Below are positions 34,177 to 44,810 of a stretch of 64,000 bases of DNA, one piece after another. The notes beneath the pieces are model-generated. The model was not told the origin of the DNA. It saw only the letters and a program-made list of their open reading frames with translations, and ran no database searches. Both the position numbers and the translations under genes were made by a program. The stretch is from Aschersonia sp. MBC 622 (Eukaryota; Ascomycota; Sordariomycetes; Hypocreales; Clavicipitaceae), in the NCBI GenBank assembly GCA_030782805.1, contig JARJPL010000267.1:62001-126000 (forward strand), in the 5' to 3' direction. Position 1 is the first letter of the stretch. The number at the start of each line of letters is the position of its first letter.

Positions 34177-34973
34177 TTAACCCAGAAGGTAAGCTGCAGC
34201 AATCAAGCCACCGACAGCGTAGGCTGCTTGGGCCGTCACAGCCGCAGCGGCGTTGCCGGTCGTCGATGAAGTAGCAGCGCTGGAGCTTGAGGCGCTGGCG
34301 GACTGGGAGGAGGAACCGCGACTGCCAGAGGTCTGCGCCGTAGTGGCAGAAGACTGAGAAGTCAGAGTTGTAGAGCCGCTGCTGCTGTTCCGCGAGGCAC
34401 TTGGGGTGGCCGTGGCACTGCTGCCGCCGCCAGCACCTCCGGTGGCAGGGAGAGAGCGATTAATTGTGGTGGTGAGCTGGCTGACGTCGGTGGGACGAGT
34501 GACATCGACCGTGACGCTGGCTACCTCGCTGGTGGCTGCCGAGTTGTATGTGGTGCTGGAGAAGCCGCACACGGACAGAAGCTCGTCAATGTCTAGATGG
34601 CAGACTTGAATTAGCTATTGATTGCCGAGATATATCTAGTGCTCGGCCACGTACCCCTAAGATCATCGCTGTCGGCGCGGTTGTCGCCGCCACGCCCGTT
34701 GTTCCTGGTCTGGTGCATGCAGTCCGCGCAGAGAGCAGCAATCTTGCCGACGTCGAAGCTCTTGTTGGTGCAGATGCACTGGTTCTGGAGGAGATGCTCG
34801 TCGCGGTCGTTGTCGCTGCGCAGGTCGACGTCGCAACGGTCCGAGAGGGTGCCAATCGGTCTGCAGATGGTCTGGCAGGCCGTGGGCACGTCGCCCATGT
34901 CCAAGTCGACTTGCGCATTGGCGGCAAGAACGAACTGGGCAATGGCCAGAGCGATGGTACTAGTGTGACGCAT
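34177..34973 (-). CDS. CAP22-like secreted GPI-type protein
   Basis: The protein is 244 aa in two exons (34655-34973 and 34177-34592) with a 62-nt intron (GTACGT donor, TAG acceptor). A signal peptide covers residues 1-20. The ectodomain has eight Cys in the order of DVPTACQTICRPIGTLSDRC, then NQCICTNKSFDVGKIAALCADC, and finally LLSVCGF. A long Ser/Thr-rich stalk follows and the C-terminus is a hydrophobic GPI-type tail (AYAVGGLIAAAYLLG). The Cys module resembles the family called CAP22 after the Colletotrichum appressorium glycoprotein; I am fairly but not fully sure. It is probably a wall-surface protein, with no known enzymatic role. Confidence 0.75.
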
Positions 34974-36518
34974 ATTGTGTAATGTGAAGAACGGGGTTTA
35001 TCTGATCTTGGGCGATTGGAATGAGACGGATTGACAATGAACCTCAACGAGGAATTGGCAGCATTAAATAGAGGAAATTGATAAGTGTCTAAGTAAAGTA
35101 CGTACCATGTCACCCATCCGCCAACACGTCATGGACAATGCAATTGGGGAAGAATGCTGATAATGTGGATGTCCGGGGTACAGGGTTCTTTGCTCCTTCC
35201 CGCCATTTTAATCCTTGTTTCATGGCAAATTGTTGGAGACTGTGTGAGACTCTATCACCAAGTTCATTAATTTTTTCTTTTCTTCACGGCAGTCGAAAGT
35301 AAGCACTGGCGTTGCTTCGCCACGATCCGATGCGCGGCCCCCAAGAATAGAAAATCCTACGTGTGTTGTCGGATTATCTTGCAAGTTGCGATGGGTTCCG
35401 GGTCATCGCGGTTGTTCAAAGTGCCTAAATAAAGACGCCGATCATCCATCTGCCCAACTGCAACAAGGGGGGTGGAGTCGACTCACACCATCTTTTGTCG
35501 CCAAGGCTGATTTTAACTTGTCCTTTGCAATGCCGTTGTCACATTGACAACTGGAACCCCGCTCGACAGGCGCAGCTCCTTTGTCCAGCCACAAAACGGA
35601 TATGGAGAGGTCCCGGTTTGTCTTGGTGCCTGGATGCCTGGATGCCTGGTAATTGTAAGGCTTTTGACATTTTGACAAGAATGCAAAAAGCCAATCCTGG
35701 TCGACTCAGCCAATCACTAGCAACACTGGTCTTGCAGCACCTGTAGACGCAGGTTTGCCCTCCAGTCCATTGCCTTTTCTACTTGGCTCCAGCGTGTCTG
35801 AACCGGCGATGTGGCTTGTCGCCATCACTATTGGTATACTAATGATATACTGGTAAATCCTTGAGCGACAGAAAGAGACAGCACGCGGGCAATTGAGGTA
35901 GACCAATCACAAGGAGGCAGCCAACTGGGGCTCAGGGTTGCATAATCTACAGTACATAAATAGTGCTTTATAGCATTAGCAGACAAGGGTGGCCAAAAAT
36001 AGCTGCCAGCTCACTGTATAGCCCTTCTGACCAGACATTTTTTTTTTTGAAGATTCCTGTTTTACTAAAATCGGGTTTGAGACCGAAAGCAATGCCTTCT
36101 TGGCTATGCTATCTATAGTCAATCAATACTCGTAGGAAGTGTGCCAACTTAATCCGTACTTGTGCCACTGTTTCATTTCCCCGGCAACATCCGTCCATTG
36201 ACTTGTCGACTACCTATCCGTTAGCCGTTAGGTAACTATTGAATTTAGCGACCCCACCTCTTCCAAGTTGTTCTTCGTGTCATGGCCCTTTTTATCGCCG
36301 TCTCTGCCTCCAGACGCTTTTTCGACTACTTGTATAGATATCGTCTATGCACGCTCTGATAGCTTTCATCATCAGAGGACAATTGAGAATTGCTGCTGAG
36401 AGCAATCGTGCTCGCGGGTGAGGGAGAGGCGGATCAATGTTACACCGCTCACGTGTGCTCGCGTATCCTTGACATACAATGTGACGCGATCAACAAGACA
36501 ATCCAGCATGTCAGAAAT
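34974..36518. other. Intergenic, 1.5 kb
   Basis: I see no gene. A TATTTAAT-type box lies on the minus strand near 35063-35070, about 90 bp before the CAP22-like start. Three tandem copies of ATGCCTGG-like sequence are at 35626-35650, a T tract near 36038-36049, and a CTACCTATCC...TTAGGTAAC motif near 36209-36238. Confidence 0.55.
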
Positions 36519-38070
36519 ATGATCAACTTGATCAAAGCAACCCTAGTAAACGTTCGCGGTCGATGTTCGAAACTCTCTGCGCCGCTATGGCGGCTTCCAG
36601 CATCGACGCCGGTTAATTCTCGACGATTCCTGGAAGAGCCTGATATTTATAGACCTGGAGGGTTTCATCCTGTATCGCTCGGCGATACCTTTAATAACAA
36701 GCGATACACTGTCCTGAGAAAATTAGGATACGGACAGTATTCCACAGTTTGGCTTGCCAGAGACTCGAAGTAGGTCGCCTGCTGTTGAGTCAAATCAGGT
36801 TGCTAATGTCGCAGATGCCAGCGATATGTGGCGCTAAAACTGCTAAGGGCTGCTTGCTATGACGGCTCTCACGATATTTTTGAGCGTGAAATCCTCTCGA
36901 GTATCTCGGAGGTGTCTCAAAGAAGCTCTCATAAAGGTCACAAAAACCTACTGCATCTCCTTGAACAATTCAACCACAAAGGGCCCAATGGAGACCATGT
37001 TTGCCTTGTGTTTGACGTGTTAGGGCATCATCTCGACTTTCAAACCGCCAACTACAAAGATGGAAGGTTACCTGTAAAGGCAGTGAAAGAAATCGCGAGA
37101 CAACTTTTAATGGGGCTGGATTTTCTTCACAGAGAGTGCAGCATCATTCATACAGGTATGGCGTAACACATCACAGAGGAACCGACTTGGTTATTACTAA
37201 TTTAGCAAATAGACCTCAAGCCAACGAACATACTGTTGGAGTTGGAAAACCCAAACGAGACCATTTCGAAGTACCTCGAATCTGTCCCTCCACGAACGGA
37301 CGAACGCCAGGATGGTGCGATAGTCCCACTTCGGGAGGTAATCACGACACCGCTCGTCTCCGAAATGGCCTCTCTGCATGTTAGAATAATTGACTTTGGC
37401 GTTTGTACGTGAATGTCAACGTTTATAGCCGAAAAATCGTACTGACTTGTCCTTCCTTAGCTTCCTGGCGGGAAAAACATCTGTCAGATCTAATTCAGTC
37501 GTTCGCGCTGAGGGCACCTGAAGTCACTATCGGCGCTCCCTGGGATACTGCTGTTGATATATGGAGTCTTGGATGCCTTGTGAGAATAACAAAAGGTCCA
37601 AGCATGGTAAATACTAATTTTCTTGGCCTGGTATACAGGTTGTGGAATTTGTTCAAGGTATAGTTCTTTTCTCTGGAAATGCGTCAGAAAGGGGAACATG
37701 GACCGCCGAGGATGACCATTTGGCAAGAATTGTCGAAATCCTCGGCCCGTTTCCGTCGAGCCTGCTTAAGAAGGGGCGGCACTCCGCAGATTTTTTTGAT
37801 GAGCAAGGTATTATCCCCATATGTGTCGTAGTGCTTGGCTTCTTTGCTAATGTATTTGAAAATTCAGGGAAACTGATTCGGATTCCTAACCTCAAGGCAA
37901 CGAGCCTCGAGCGCTTGCTCAACGGCAAAGTGAAGCCGTTAATCAAACCTGATGATATGCCAGATACTGAAATTGGTAGCTTCATCGATTTCATCAAAAG
38001 CATGCTGGCAATTGACCCGATGGCGCGAAAGTCTGCTGCAGAATTATTAAAACATGAGTGGCTTTCTTAG
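36519..38070 (+). CDS. SRPK-family Ser/Thr protein kinase
   Basis: The protein is 424 aa in six exons: 36519-36769, 36815-37155, 37213-37404, 37461-37579, 37639-37807 and 37868-38070. The introns are 45-60 nt. All catalytic elements are present: LGYGQYSTVWLA (69-80), VALK with K92, HTDLKPTN with D198 and N203, DFG (258-260), APE (280-282) and DIWSLGC. The HTDLKP form and the ending FIKSMLAIDPMARKSAAELLKHEWLS are typical of SR-protein kinases. The large spacer insert of yeast Sky1 is absent. The first ~40 residues are basic (MINLIKATLVNVRGRC) and could target an organelle. It is one of the many short SRPK paralogues found in filamentous fungi; its substrate is unknown. Confidence 0.85.
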
Positions 38071-38595
38071 TCCTGCACGGCTGTAAGAATAGTAATGGAA
38101 CGCTGCACTTCAGACTTTCCCCCCTAACTCAAGGCCCCTTACGCCTAGGACTTTCTCACCGTTTCACCGAGAGTCTTGTTCTTTTTTTGTTATGTTCGGC
38201 GAATTGGTGGAGGCCACGGGGCTGAGTAGCACCGAAGTCAAACTGGCAGCATTTCAAAATCTTAGGAATTTGCGTGCTCTTACACATATATGGCCCAATC
38301 GAGCCCCAAAGAGTATAATCCTCGACAATTAGTAGCATAAATAGGAACTACGGCTTTCAGGCGGCTGTTCTTAGCGCAAGTCAAGCAAGAACTTTCCAGG
38401 GTCTCAAGGCATTGAATACAGACCCCGGGAAAAGCCGTCGATAGGTTGCTAATCATGGGTTTAACTCGAAGCAGCTACTTGTACCGATTCGAAGGTCCTC
38501 CCTCCCCGGCACATCTTCACACCGGTTCAACATCAACAGTGTGCTCTTCCACATGGACCGCTCGGCCACCACATGGACCAGCGTTCCCTTCATAA
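38071..38595. other. Intergenic 3' flanks
   Basis: I see no gene in this convergent spacer. Confidence 0.5.
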
Positions 38596-38880
38596 CTAAT
38601 CATACGGCAGCCTCACAACATGTACGGCCATAGCCGAGTGCCAAATCTGGATCCCGTCTGATCTCCGAGCGATAACCACTCGAGCGCCTGAGTAGTAGCT
38701 GGGTCGGTGACGACCAGCGAACTCCGGGTGCTGTACGTTTTTTTGTCGGGCCCAATCGCCCCGATCCACCAGCTCGAGGGCCGTTTTCCCGAGAGCACCA
38801 TAGACAAGTCGGTGCAGCCTCTGCACAGGGTCCGTGTCAATTGTGATCAATTTTTGCAAGAGGTTTGCTAATGTAGGAGC
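38596..38880 (-). pseudogene. Orphan terminal exon or gene fragment
   Basis: An open frame of 94 codons ends with TAG at 38596. Its composition looks like real protein: VYGALGKTALELVDRGDW, then NVQHPEFAGRHRPSYYSGAR and an end of DGIQIWHSAMAVHVVRLP. It has no credible start codon, but a good acceptor (TCTAG at about 38881-38885) opens it in phase 0. It lies 46 bp beyond the stop of the coiled-coil gene on the same strand. It could be an alternative last exon of that gene, although no strong donor is visible, or the relic of another gene. I do not recognise the family. Confidence 0.4.
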
Positions 38881-38926
38881 CTAGACTGTACATAAAATAT
38901 AGTATTCTCTGGTCACATGAGATGAA

Positions 38927-40456
38927 TCAGGCATTTTCACTAGCCATTGCCACGATTGCTTGCTCAAGGATGACCTCCCTGTCAGGTTCAAGCTTCGGAT
39001 ACATGACCAAAGCTCCAAAAATTGTAAACGAAATCTGCGAAGCATCTTCGTTGTCGTCGCCGTTATACACGGCGTACGGGTCGGCAATGTCTTCGTTGCC
39101 CGACAAAGGAAGGCCCCTTTCCAATGTCACACAGCGATAGTAGTCTTCCGAGCCACGCATTTGCAGCCTGACACTGACAGCGTCCCGACAAAGCTGCGAG
39201 AAGCGCTCTTTCAGCTTGTCAATCTTTGTGGTTTCCACGTCTTCTTCGACAAAGCGCTCAAAAAAAGTGTACATTTTGCTGGCCAATGCATCGCTGAAAT
39301 TGTCGTCTTTCTGACAGGACTGCACGCATTTCACCGTCGCTGTCCTCCAGTTTGCGATATCGCGCTTGGCAACTTTTCAAACTTTTGTCAGGTTGTTACA
39401 TTTTACAAGCTCTCTTCTTCAGGACTTACTTTTGCGAGTCTCAAAGGCTTCTTCGATTCGACCCAACGCTCTCTCCAGAAACTGGAAATCGCGCTCTGCC
39501 CTGCCAGAAGCTGCAGCAATAGTGGTCACCCCAAACATGTTGTAATCCAAGACATGTTTTCGAAGGAATTCAAACATCAACATCCTCAACAGTAAGCGCC
39601 TATCTTTAGACCGACCAGCCGCGGACCAGTCAAAAAATAGCTCAGCTTCGCGTGAGGATATCGGCACATAAGGACAAGTAGACTTTCCGCTCGAGGCATA
39701 AACGGGACTGTTGCCTAAAACTTGAATCTGTTTGCGCAGACGTGCAAAACATTCCCTCAGACTTCCTTCTGCTGGCCCTTCGTCTGTGGGGATCATGTTA
39801 CCAAGCATCGTGTTTTCTCGCTGTAGTACAGACTGAACTCGCGCGTTTGCCAGGTCCAGTTGTGATTGAAGCTTCGCATTGGTCCGGTGCAAGGCATCAA
39901 TTTCGGCCGTCAGTTTGGCTTGTTGATCCATGTGACTCCTTTTTAACTAGCAAAAGTTCAGCAACCGCCGCACTAGGCATTCCAATCTGACTCTCTTGCA
40001 ATGCTTACATTCTCCAGACCATCCCTACTCTGTTCTGGCAACGACGCGTCACTGAGATTTTGCAATTTTGCCTTGCTGCCATCATTTTGCATCACCTTAG
40101 GTAACTGCAAATTTGCTCAGCAGGACTTCACTGTGTGTCTTTATTAACCTACTTACAAAAGCTTGAATAGTCTCGGCGAGAGTTTTCTGCGCAGATGGCG
40201 GTAGGTTCCTGAGCTGCAATGCAATGTCCTTCTCTCCAATGTCTGTGAATGCACTTTGCAGTTGATGTATCAATGTATTTTGAGGTGTGCGGGGTACAGT
40301 TTTTCTGCGTGGCTCCTGCACTTCCTCGTCGTTGTGTATGGTAGGGCGACGAGGTCGAGGCACAGCTCTTGTGGTCGAGCTACATATCTCTTGAGTATCA
40401 CGCGTCGTAGCGCTGGAAGCTCCAGCTACTGCACTGAGTAGTCGCTGAAAGACCAT
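38927..40456 (-). CDS. Coiled-coil protein of unknown function, partner of the Hsp70-like gene
   Basis: The protein is 452 aa in four exons: 40157-40456, 40009-40104, 39430-39946 and 38927-39372, with introns of 52, 62 and 57 nt. Every junction keeps one open frame, which supports the model. Residues 1-100 are basic and disordered, with a helical end (TLIHQLQSAFTDIGEKDIALQL). Residues ~133-175 form a coiled coil (MDQQAKLTAEIDALHRTNAKL). The rest is a helical domain with LFFDWSAAGRSKDRRLLLRML, FFERFVEEDVETTKIDKL and an acidic C-terminus. I do not recognise the family. It is transcribed away from the Hsp70-like ATPase, with which it shares a 382-bp promoter. Confidence 0.75.
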
Positions 40457-40838
40457 TTTGCTCAGGTCCAAGATGATGTGTACGTACGTCAAGAAATGAA
40501 GGAGAAAGATGGCCGACATTTGACACACACCCACTCCCCTGCATGTTAACCGCCAGCCTCACGAGCCAAGGTGCATGATCACGTGTATATGCATTTAGAA
40601 ATGAGGTGGGCTGTATCAATTGAAGGCGCAATATGAGCCCCTTTTTCTCCGAGGAAGTATTGGCAAAAAGAGGGGTAAGGCTGGCTTTTTTTCCGTACGC
40701 GCTGCGTTTGCATGAAGGCCGGCATTCCTTAATGTTGCAAGTAACAAGCAGTCTGCTATAGCGTGCTTGTAGTCTGATGTGACGTTGGCTGCGTTATCAA
40801 AGAGACTGGACACAATATTGACAAGACAAGAAAGCAAA
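40457..40838. promoter_or_regulatory. Shared bidirectional promoter
   Basis: 382 bp separate the ATG codons of the coiled-coil gene (minus) and the Hsp70-like gene (plus). I see no heat-shock element array (repeated nGAAn), so heat regulation is not suggested by the sequence. Confidence 0.55.
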
Positions 40839-43212
40839 ATGGGCGATTCATCCGTTGCAACAGTCAATCGCGCATTGGCTCAGTTGAATGTGAACAGAGA
40901 CGCAAAACGTCTGGTCGTCGCCATTGATTTCGGAACAACATATTCTGGCATCGCATATTGCTTTCCAGACTTGCCGCCGGACGGAAAACTGACAGCCATC
41001 AGGAAATGGCCTGGTATGTTGCCAGACTTTATTATTGAATGTGCACTGAATGATTGCCAGGGACTCACGTGCAAGCGGCAAAGGTGCCAACGATTGTCAA
41101 GTACGACAAGAACGATTGGGGTAAATACGAATGGGGAACCCTCCTCAAAAGCGCAGAAGACCACATTGTCGGAATCAAGCTACTGCTGGACCCAAGTCAA
41201 AAGCTCCCTTGGCATGTTCCGCCAACTGACCTCGACGCAACTATGAAGTTGTTGCCGCCTTTCAAGACACCCAAGAACGTAGCGACGGATTTTATGCGCT
41301 CGTTGAAGGCTCACGGCATGTCACAAATTGCGACAAATCTCGCGCAAGATGCTCTCGATTTATTCCAAGTTGAATACGTCATGTCAGGTACTTGATGTAC
41401 GCCATTCACTCTTGATACATACTCACGGAAAAGTCAGTGCCCGCAGTGTGGTCCGACGCTGCCAAAAATGCGACGCTCGAGGTATAGTACTACACTTGGC
41501 GCTTCCACGCTGCCGACAAAGCTGTCTACCTCGAGTGTTTCCCTGAGAAAAGAAAATAATATAGGCAGCGAAAGCGGCTGGAATCTCTCCTGTCACTTTG
41601 ATCAAAGAGCCCGAAGCCGCGGCCCTGTACTCGATTCGACAACTCGATGCATTCCTCACACCAGGCGATGTTATTGTGATATGCGACGCCGGCGGAGGCA
41701 CAGTCGATTTGATTTCGTATGAGATTGAAAAAGTTTCCCCCAGCCTCGAATTGAGAGAAATTGTTCCCGGCACAGGTAGTTCCCGAGGCTTTGGCAACAG
41801 AGAGTCTACTGACGCAAGCTCATAGGAGACACGGTCGGGTCTATAGCTCTGAATCGTCGGTTCAAAGCAGTTTTGGAAGCATTGATCCCGAGTGATCGGT
41901 GGCAAAAATTCAAAGACAGCAGAGCCATGGTCAAGGCCAGCCAGCAATTCGAGAACGAGATCAAGCTCGAGTTCTCGGGAGACTTGAATGAGGAATTCTA
42001 TGTCGATTTACCTGGCGCTGACCTCGAAGACATTCCAGAGAAAGGCTTGCTAGGCAACGAATGGAAAATGACTGGGTACGAGCGAAACTCTCTAATCCGA
42101 TGATCATGTCTAATTTGTCATGCAGACGGGACGTCAAGGCCATCTTTGACCCGGTCATCGCCGACATCTTACATCTCATTCAGCACCAAGTGCAGGCGGT
42201 TCAGCGGGAGGGGAAAGCTGTTCGGGTATGTTCGAGGGGCCCTTCCTCAAACTCAGATGATGGAGCTAACGGCAAAGGCAATTTTCCTCGTCGGCGGCTT
42301 TGGAAGCAGCGAGTACCTCAGAAAAGTGGTTGAGAGGGTTCATGAGGGCATCAAAGTAGCTCAGCCGGACGATGCTTGGGCTGCTATAGCCAAGTATGAC
42401 TGCTTCTTCTACTCCTCTAACCAACATGCCTCCATATACTAATTCTGCACTTTAGAGGCGCTGCTTTGTCAAAAATGCCAGATAATGCAGTGGTGACCAG
42501 CGTGTCAGCTGTTCGACACTATGGTGTAGAGTGTGGTGCAATGTACGACAAAGTCATTGACAAGGGTCAGCCCTCCTACTATGGCAGATTCACAGGAGAA
42601 AGAATGGCTCATCGAGTAGGTCAGGACTTGATGCATCCATAGTTGCCTTGTTGACAATCACAGATGAGTTGGCACATTACCATCGGCGACAACATTAAAA
42701 GAAATGACAAGATTCGACTGGGGTTCTACAGACATTTGCCCGAAAATTTTACTGCCAACGACGCAGTCTTCAAAAGTACTTTATATGACTGTATTGACGA
42801 GTGAGTCGATTCACTCATCCCAGTCAGACTGACTTGTGCTTGTTAACAAGGATTAGGAATGCGCCGATACACCGGTCAAAAAGCCGAAATGTCAAGGTGA
42901 ACTGTGTCGTATACGCGGATGTCTCCAAGGTGCCATTGTCCAAGTTTAGCAAAAGAACTAGAAAGCACAGCCAAGCGCTCGTGAGCAAGCGAGCTGGCTT
43001 TCCTTCGGAAACAGATGACCACGGCGAGACTTAGTAAGTATCAGTGCATGAACAGCAACAAGCTGTCTGGCACAAGCGGCGCAATACTGACATTGTTCAG
43101 CTGGGAGGTGTCGTATGACCTGGTTATCTGCTTCGATTCTGCTGTCATGAAATTTTCAATGGAGTTGGACGGCGAGACGTTAGGTTCTGTGGAGGCGCGA
43201 TTTGAACAGTAG
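40839..43212 (+). CDS. Hsp70-like (actin-fold) ATPase, divergent
   Basis: The protein is 602 aa in 11 exons: 40839-41013, 41061-41387, 41438-41481, 41565-41775, 41826-42075, 42126-42225, 42278-42393, 42456-42615, 42664-42800, 42857-43033 and 43101-43212. The ten introns are 47-83 nt. The nucleotide site is complete: AIDFGTTYSG (28-37), CDAGGGTVD (222-230) and LVGGFGSSEYL (373-383), with the IKEPEAAAL segment. It resembles the HSP12A-type Hsp70 relatives that are expanded in filamentous fungi, not canonical Hsp70: the typical substrate-binding domain and EEVD end are absent. The C-terminal ~200 residues are beta-rich and end in MKFSMELDGETLGSVEARFEQ. It probably binds and hydrolyses ATP in the cytosol; the client is unknown. 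Confidence 0.87.
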
Positions 43213-43561
43213 ATACTCGAGGATCGGGAGCAGGTAAACAATTTTCAATTCTGTTGATGCTTTCCTACCGTCGAATCCTACTCACGTATTATCTGCTATA
43301 ATAACGTGTTTAATAAACTCTGCCGTTGTAGAACAAACATGCAGCCGTAGCTTTTATATAAAGTGCCCAAAAACTCGACAAAGATACTCAGACATTGCTG
43401 ATGTTTCTTCAGGCAATGACCAGACATCATCGTGGCTGGTGTATGAATAATGTGGCGCAGCAAGTTCCAGTCACGGCCAACGCTGATCAGAGTGACTGTT
43501 TCTATTTCATATTCTCAAGCAAGCATAAATAAAAAAGAAACAGCCGACCTCCTAGGCCACA
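43213..43561. other. Intergenic
   Basis: 3' flank of the Hsp70-like gene and promoter of the GNAT gene. I see no gene. Confidence 0.6.
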
Positions 43562-44149
43562 ATGACAGTCTCTGACAAACACTGGACATCGACGGCTTCC
43601 GAAGCCGCCCACCGCCAACTCACCCAACTTGCACCTGCCGTCCTGAACGCGCTCGCCAATAATGACTTGCAATCTGCTAGAGAGCTATCCAACAACCCCG
43701 GCATGACCCCATACCTTGTCTCATCCGAGTGTCTCGGGGTGTGGAAGCGTCGCGCCGCTCAGATCCGCACCGACCCCGACGACGCCGTCTGGGTGACCCG
43801 ACTACTGCTAGTGGTGGACGCGCAGACAGACGGCGGCGGCGGCGGCAGCAGCGGCGTCGTAGTCGTCGGCCGCGCGGGCTTTCACGGACCGCCGGACCAC
43901 CAGCGCGGCATGGTCGAGGTGGGCTACGCGATTGACCCGGCGTATCGGCGTCGGGGCCACGCTCGGGCGGCGCTGCGCATCATGCTGGACGTGGCGGCGG
44001 GGGATGCGCGGGTGAGGGTGGTGCGGGCGTCCATCAGCCCGGGAAACGCGGCGTCGGAGGGAGTCGTCAAGAGGTATGGCTTTGAGCAGGTGGGCGAGCA
44101 GTGGGATGAAGAGGATGGGCCAGAGAAGATTTGGGAGGTTGCTGTGTAG
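43562..44149 (+). CDS. GNAT-family N-acetyltransferase
   Basis: The protein is 195 aa and intronless. The GNAT fold is visible in its second half: a strand VVVVGRAGFHG, then MVEVGYAIDPAYRRRGHARAALRIML, which carries the acetyl-CoA pyrophosphate-binding RRRGHA motif, and finally VVRASISPGNAASEGVVKRYGFEQVG. This order is that of RimJ/RimL-type acetyltransferases. The acceptor is not predictable. The middle of the gene is very GC-rich, unlike the AT-richer block just before it. Confidence 0.85.
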   Translation: MTVSDKHWTSTASEAAHRQLTQLAPAVLNALANNDLQSARELSNNPGMTPYLVSSECLGVWKRRAAQIRTDPDDAVWVTRLLLVVDAQTDGGGGGSSGVVVVGRAGFHGPPDHQRGMVEVGYAIDPAYRRRGHARAALRIMLDVAAGDARVRVVRASISPGNAASEGVVKRYGFEQVGEQWDEEDGPEKIWEVAV

Positions 44150-44810
44150 CTTGCTGTGTAGGTGGAAGGAGAGAACCGACTGTCATACGCAGGACATGGT
44201 TTATGTTTGTGTCGCTGGGAAATAGAAGAGGTTACAAAGTTGGATTGTCCTCATAGTCTGGGGTGGGAAGTCAACGACTTCTATCGAGCTCGGAAATTGA
44301 AAAGTTGAAATTGAGAATTCGAGATGTGAGATGCACGGCGGCGAGGGCAAGTGTGCCGAGGCAATCTGAAGCATCTGGACAAGAGTGTGAAAGTCAGACG
44401 GATGTAACATTCGACAATTATCAAAGAAAATGCTCTCACATTATGAGAAATGAGACAATCTCAGCCGGGGCCCTTTGCCAAGTCTTTTATATTCTTGGCA
44501 TCACAGTGACTCGAGGATCAGAAAGCCAACTGCATCTGTGGTAAACACATACATGAGGGAACGCCACGACATCACGAACAAGACGCGAGCATCACGTGAA
44601 ATAAACAAACACACAATTCTGAAATAGAACATATAGTCACATTTTGAACAGGGTTATCGTATCTTGTGCCTGATTGTTAAATGGTTGCCTGCCATGACTA
44701 GGCAGCCGAATAAATCCTCTCCACCAACACTTATAAACCTCCTCCCTACACCACCTCCCAACTTCACCACCCCAATCCATCTCTCCTCTTCCCACCACCC
44801 CCCATTCCTT
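44150..44810. other. Intergenic
   Basis: I see no gene. The end is C-rich leader of the kinesin gene. Confidence 0.6.
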
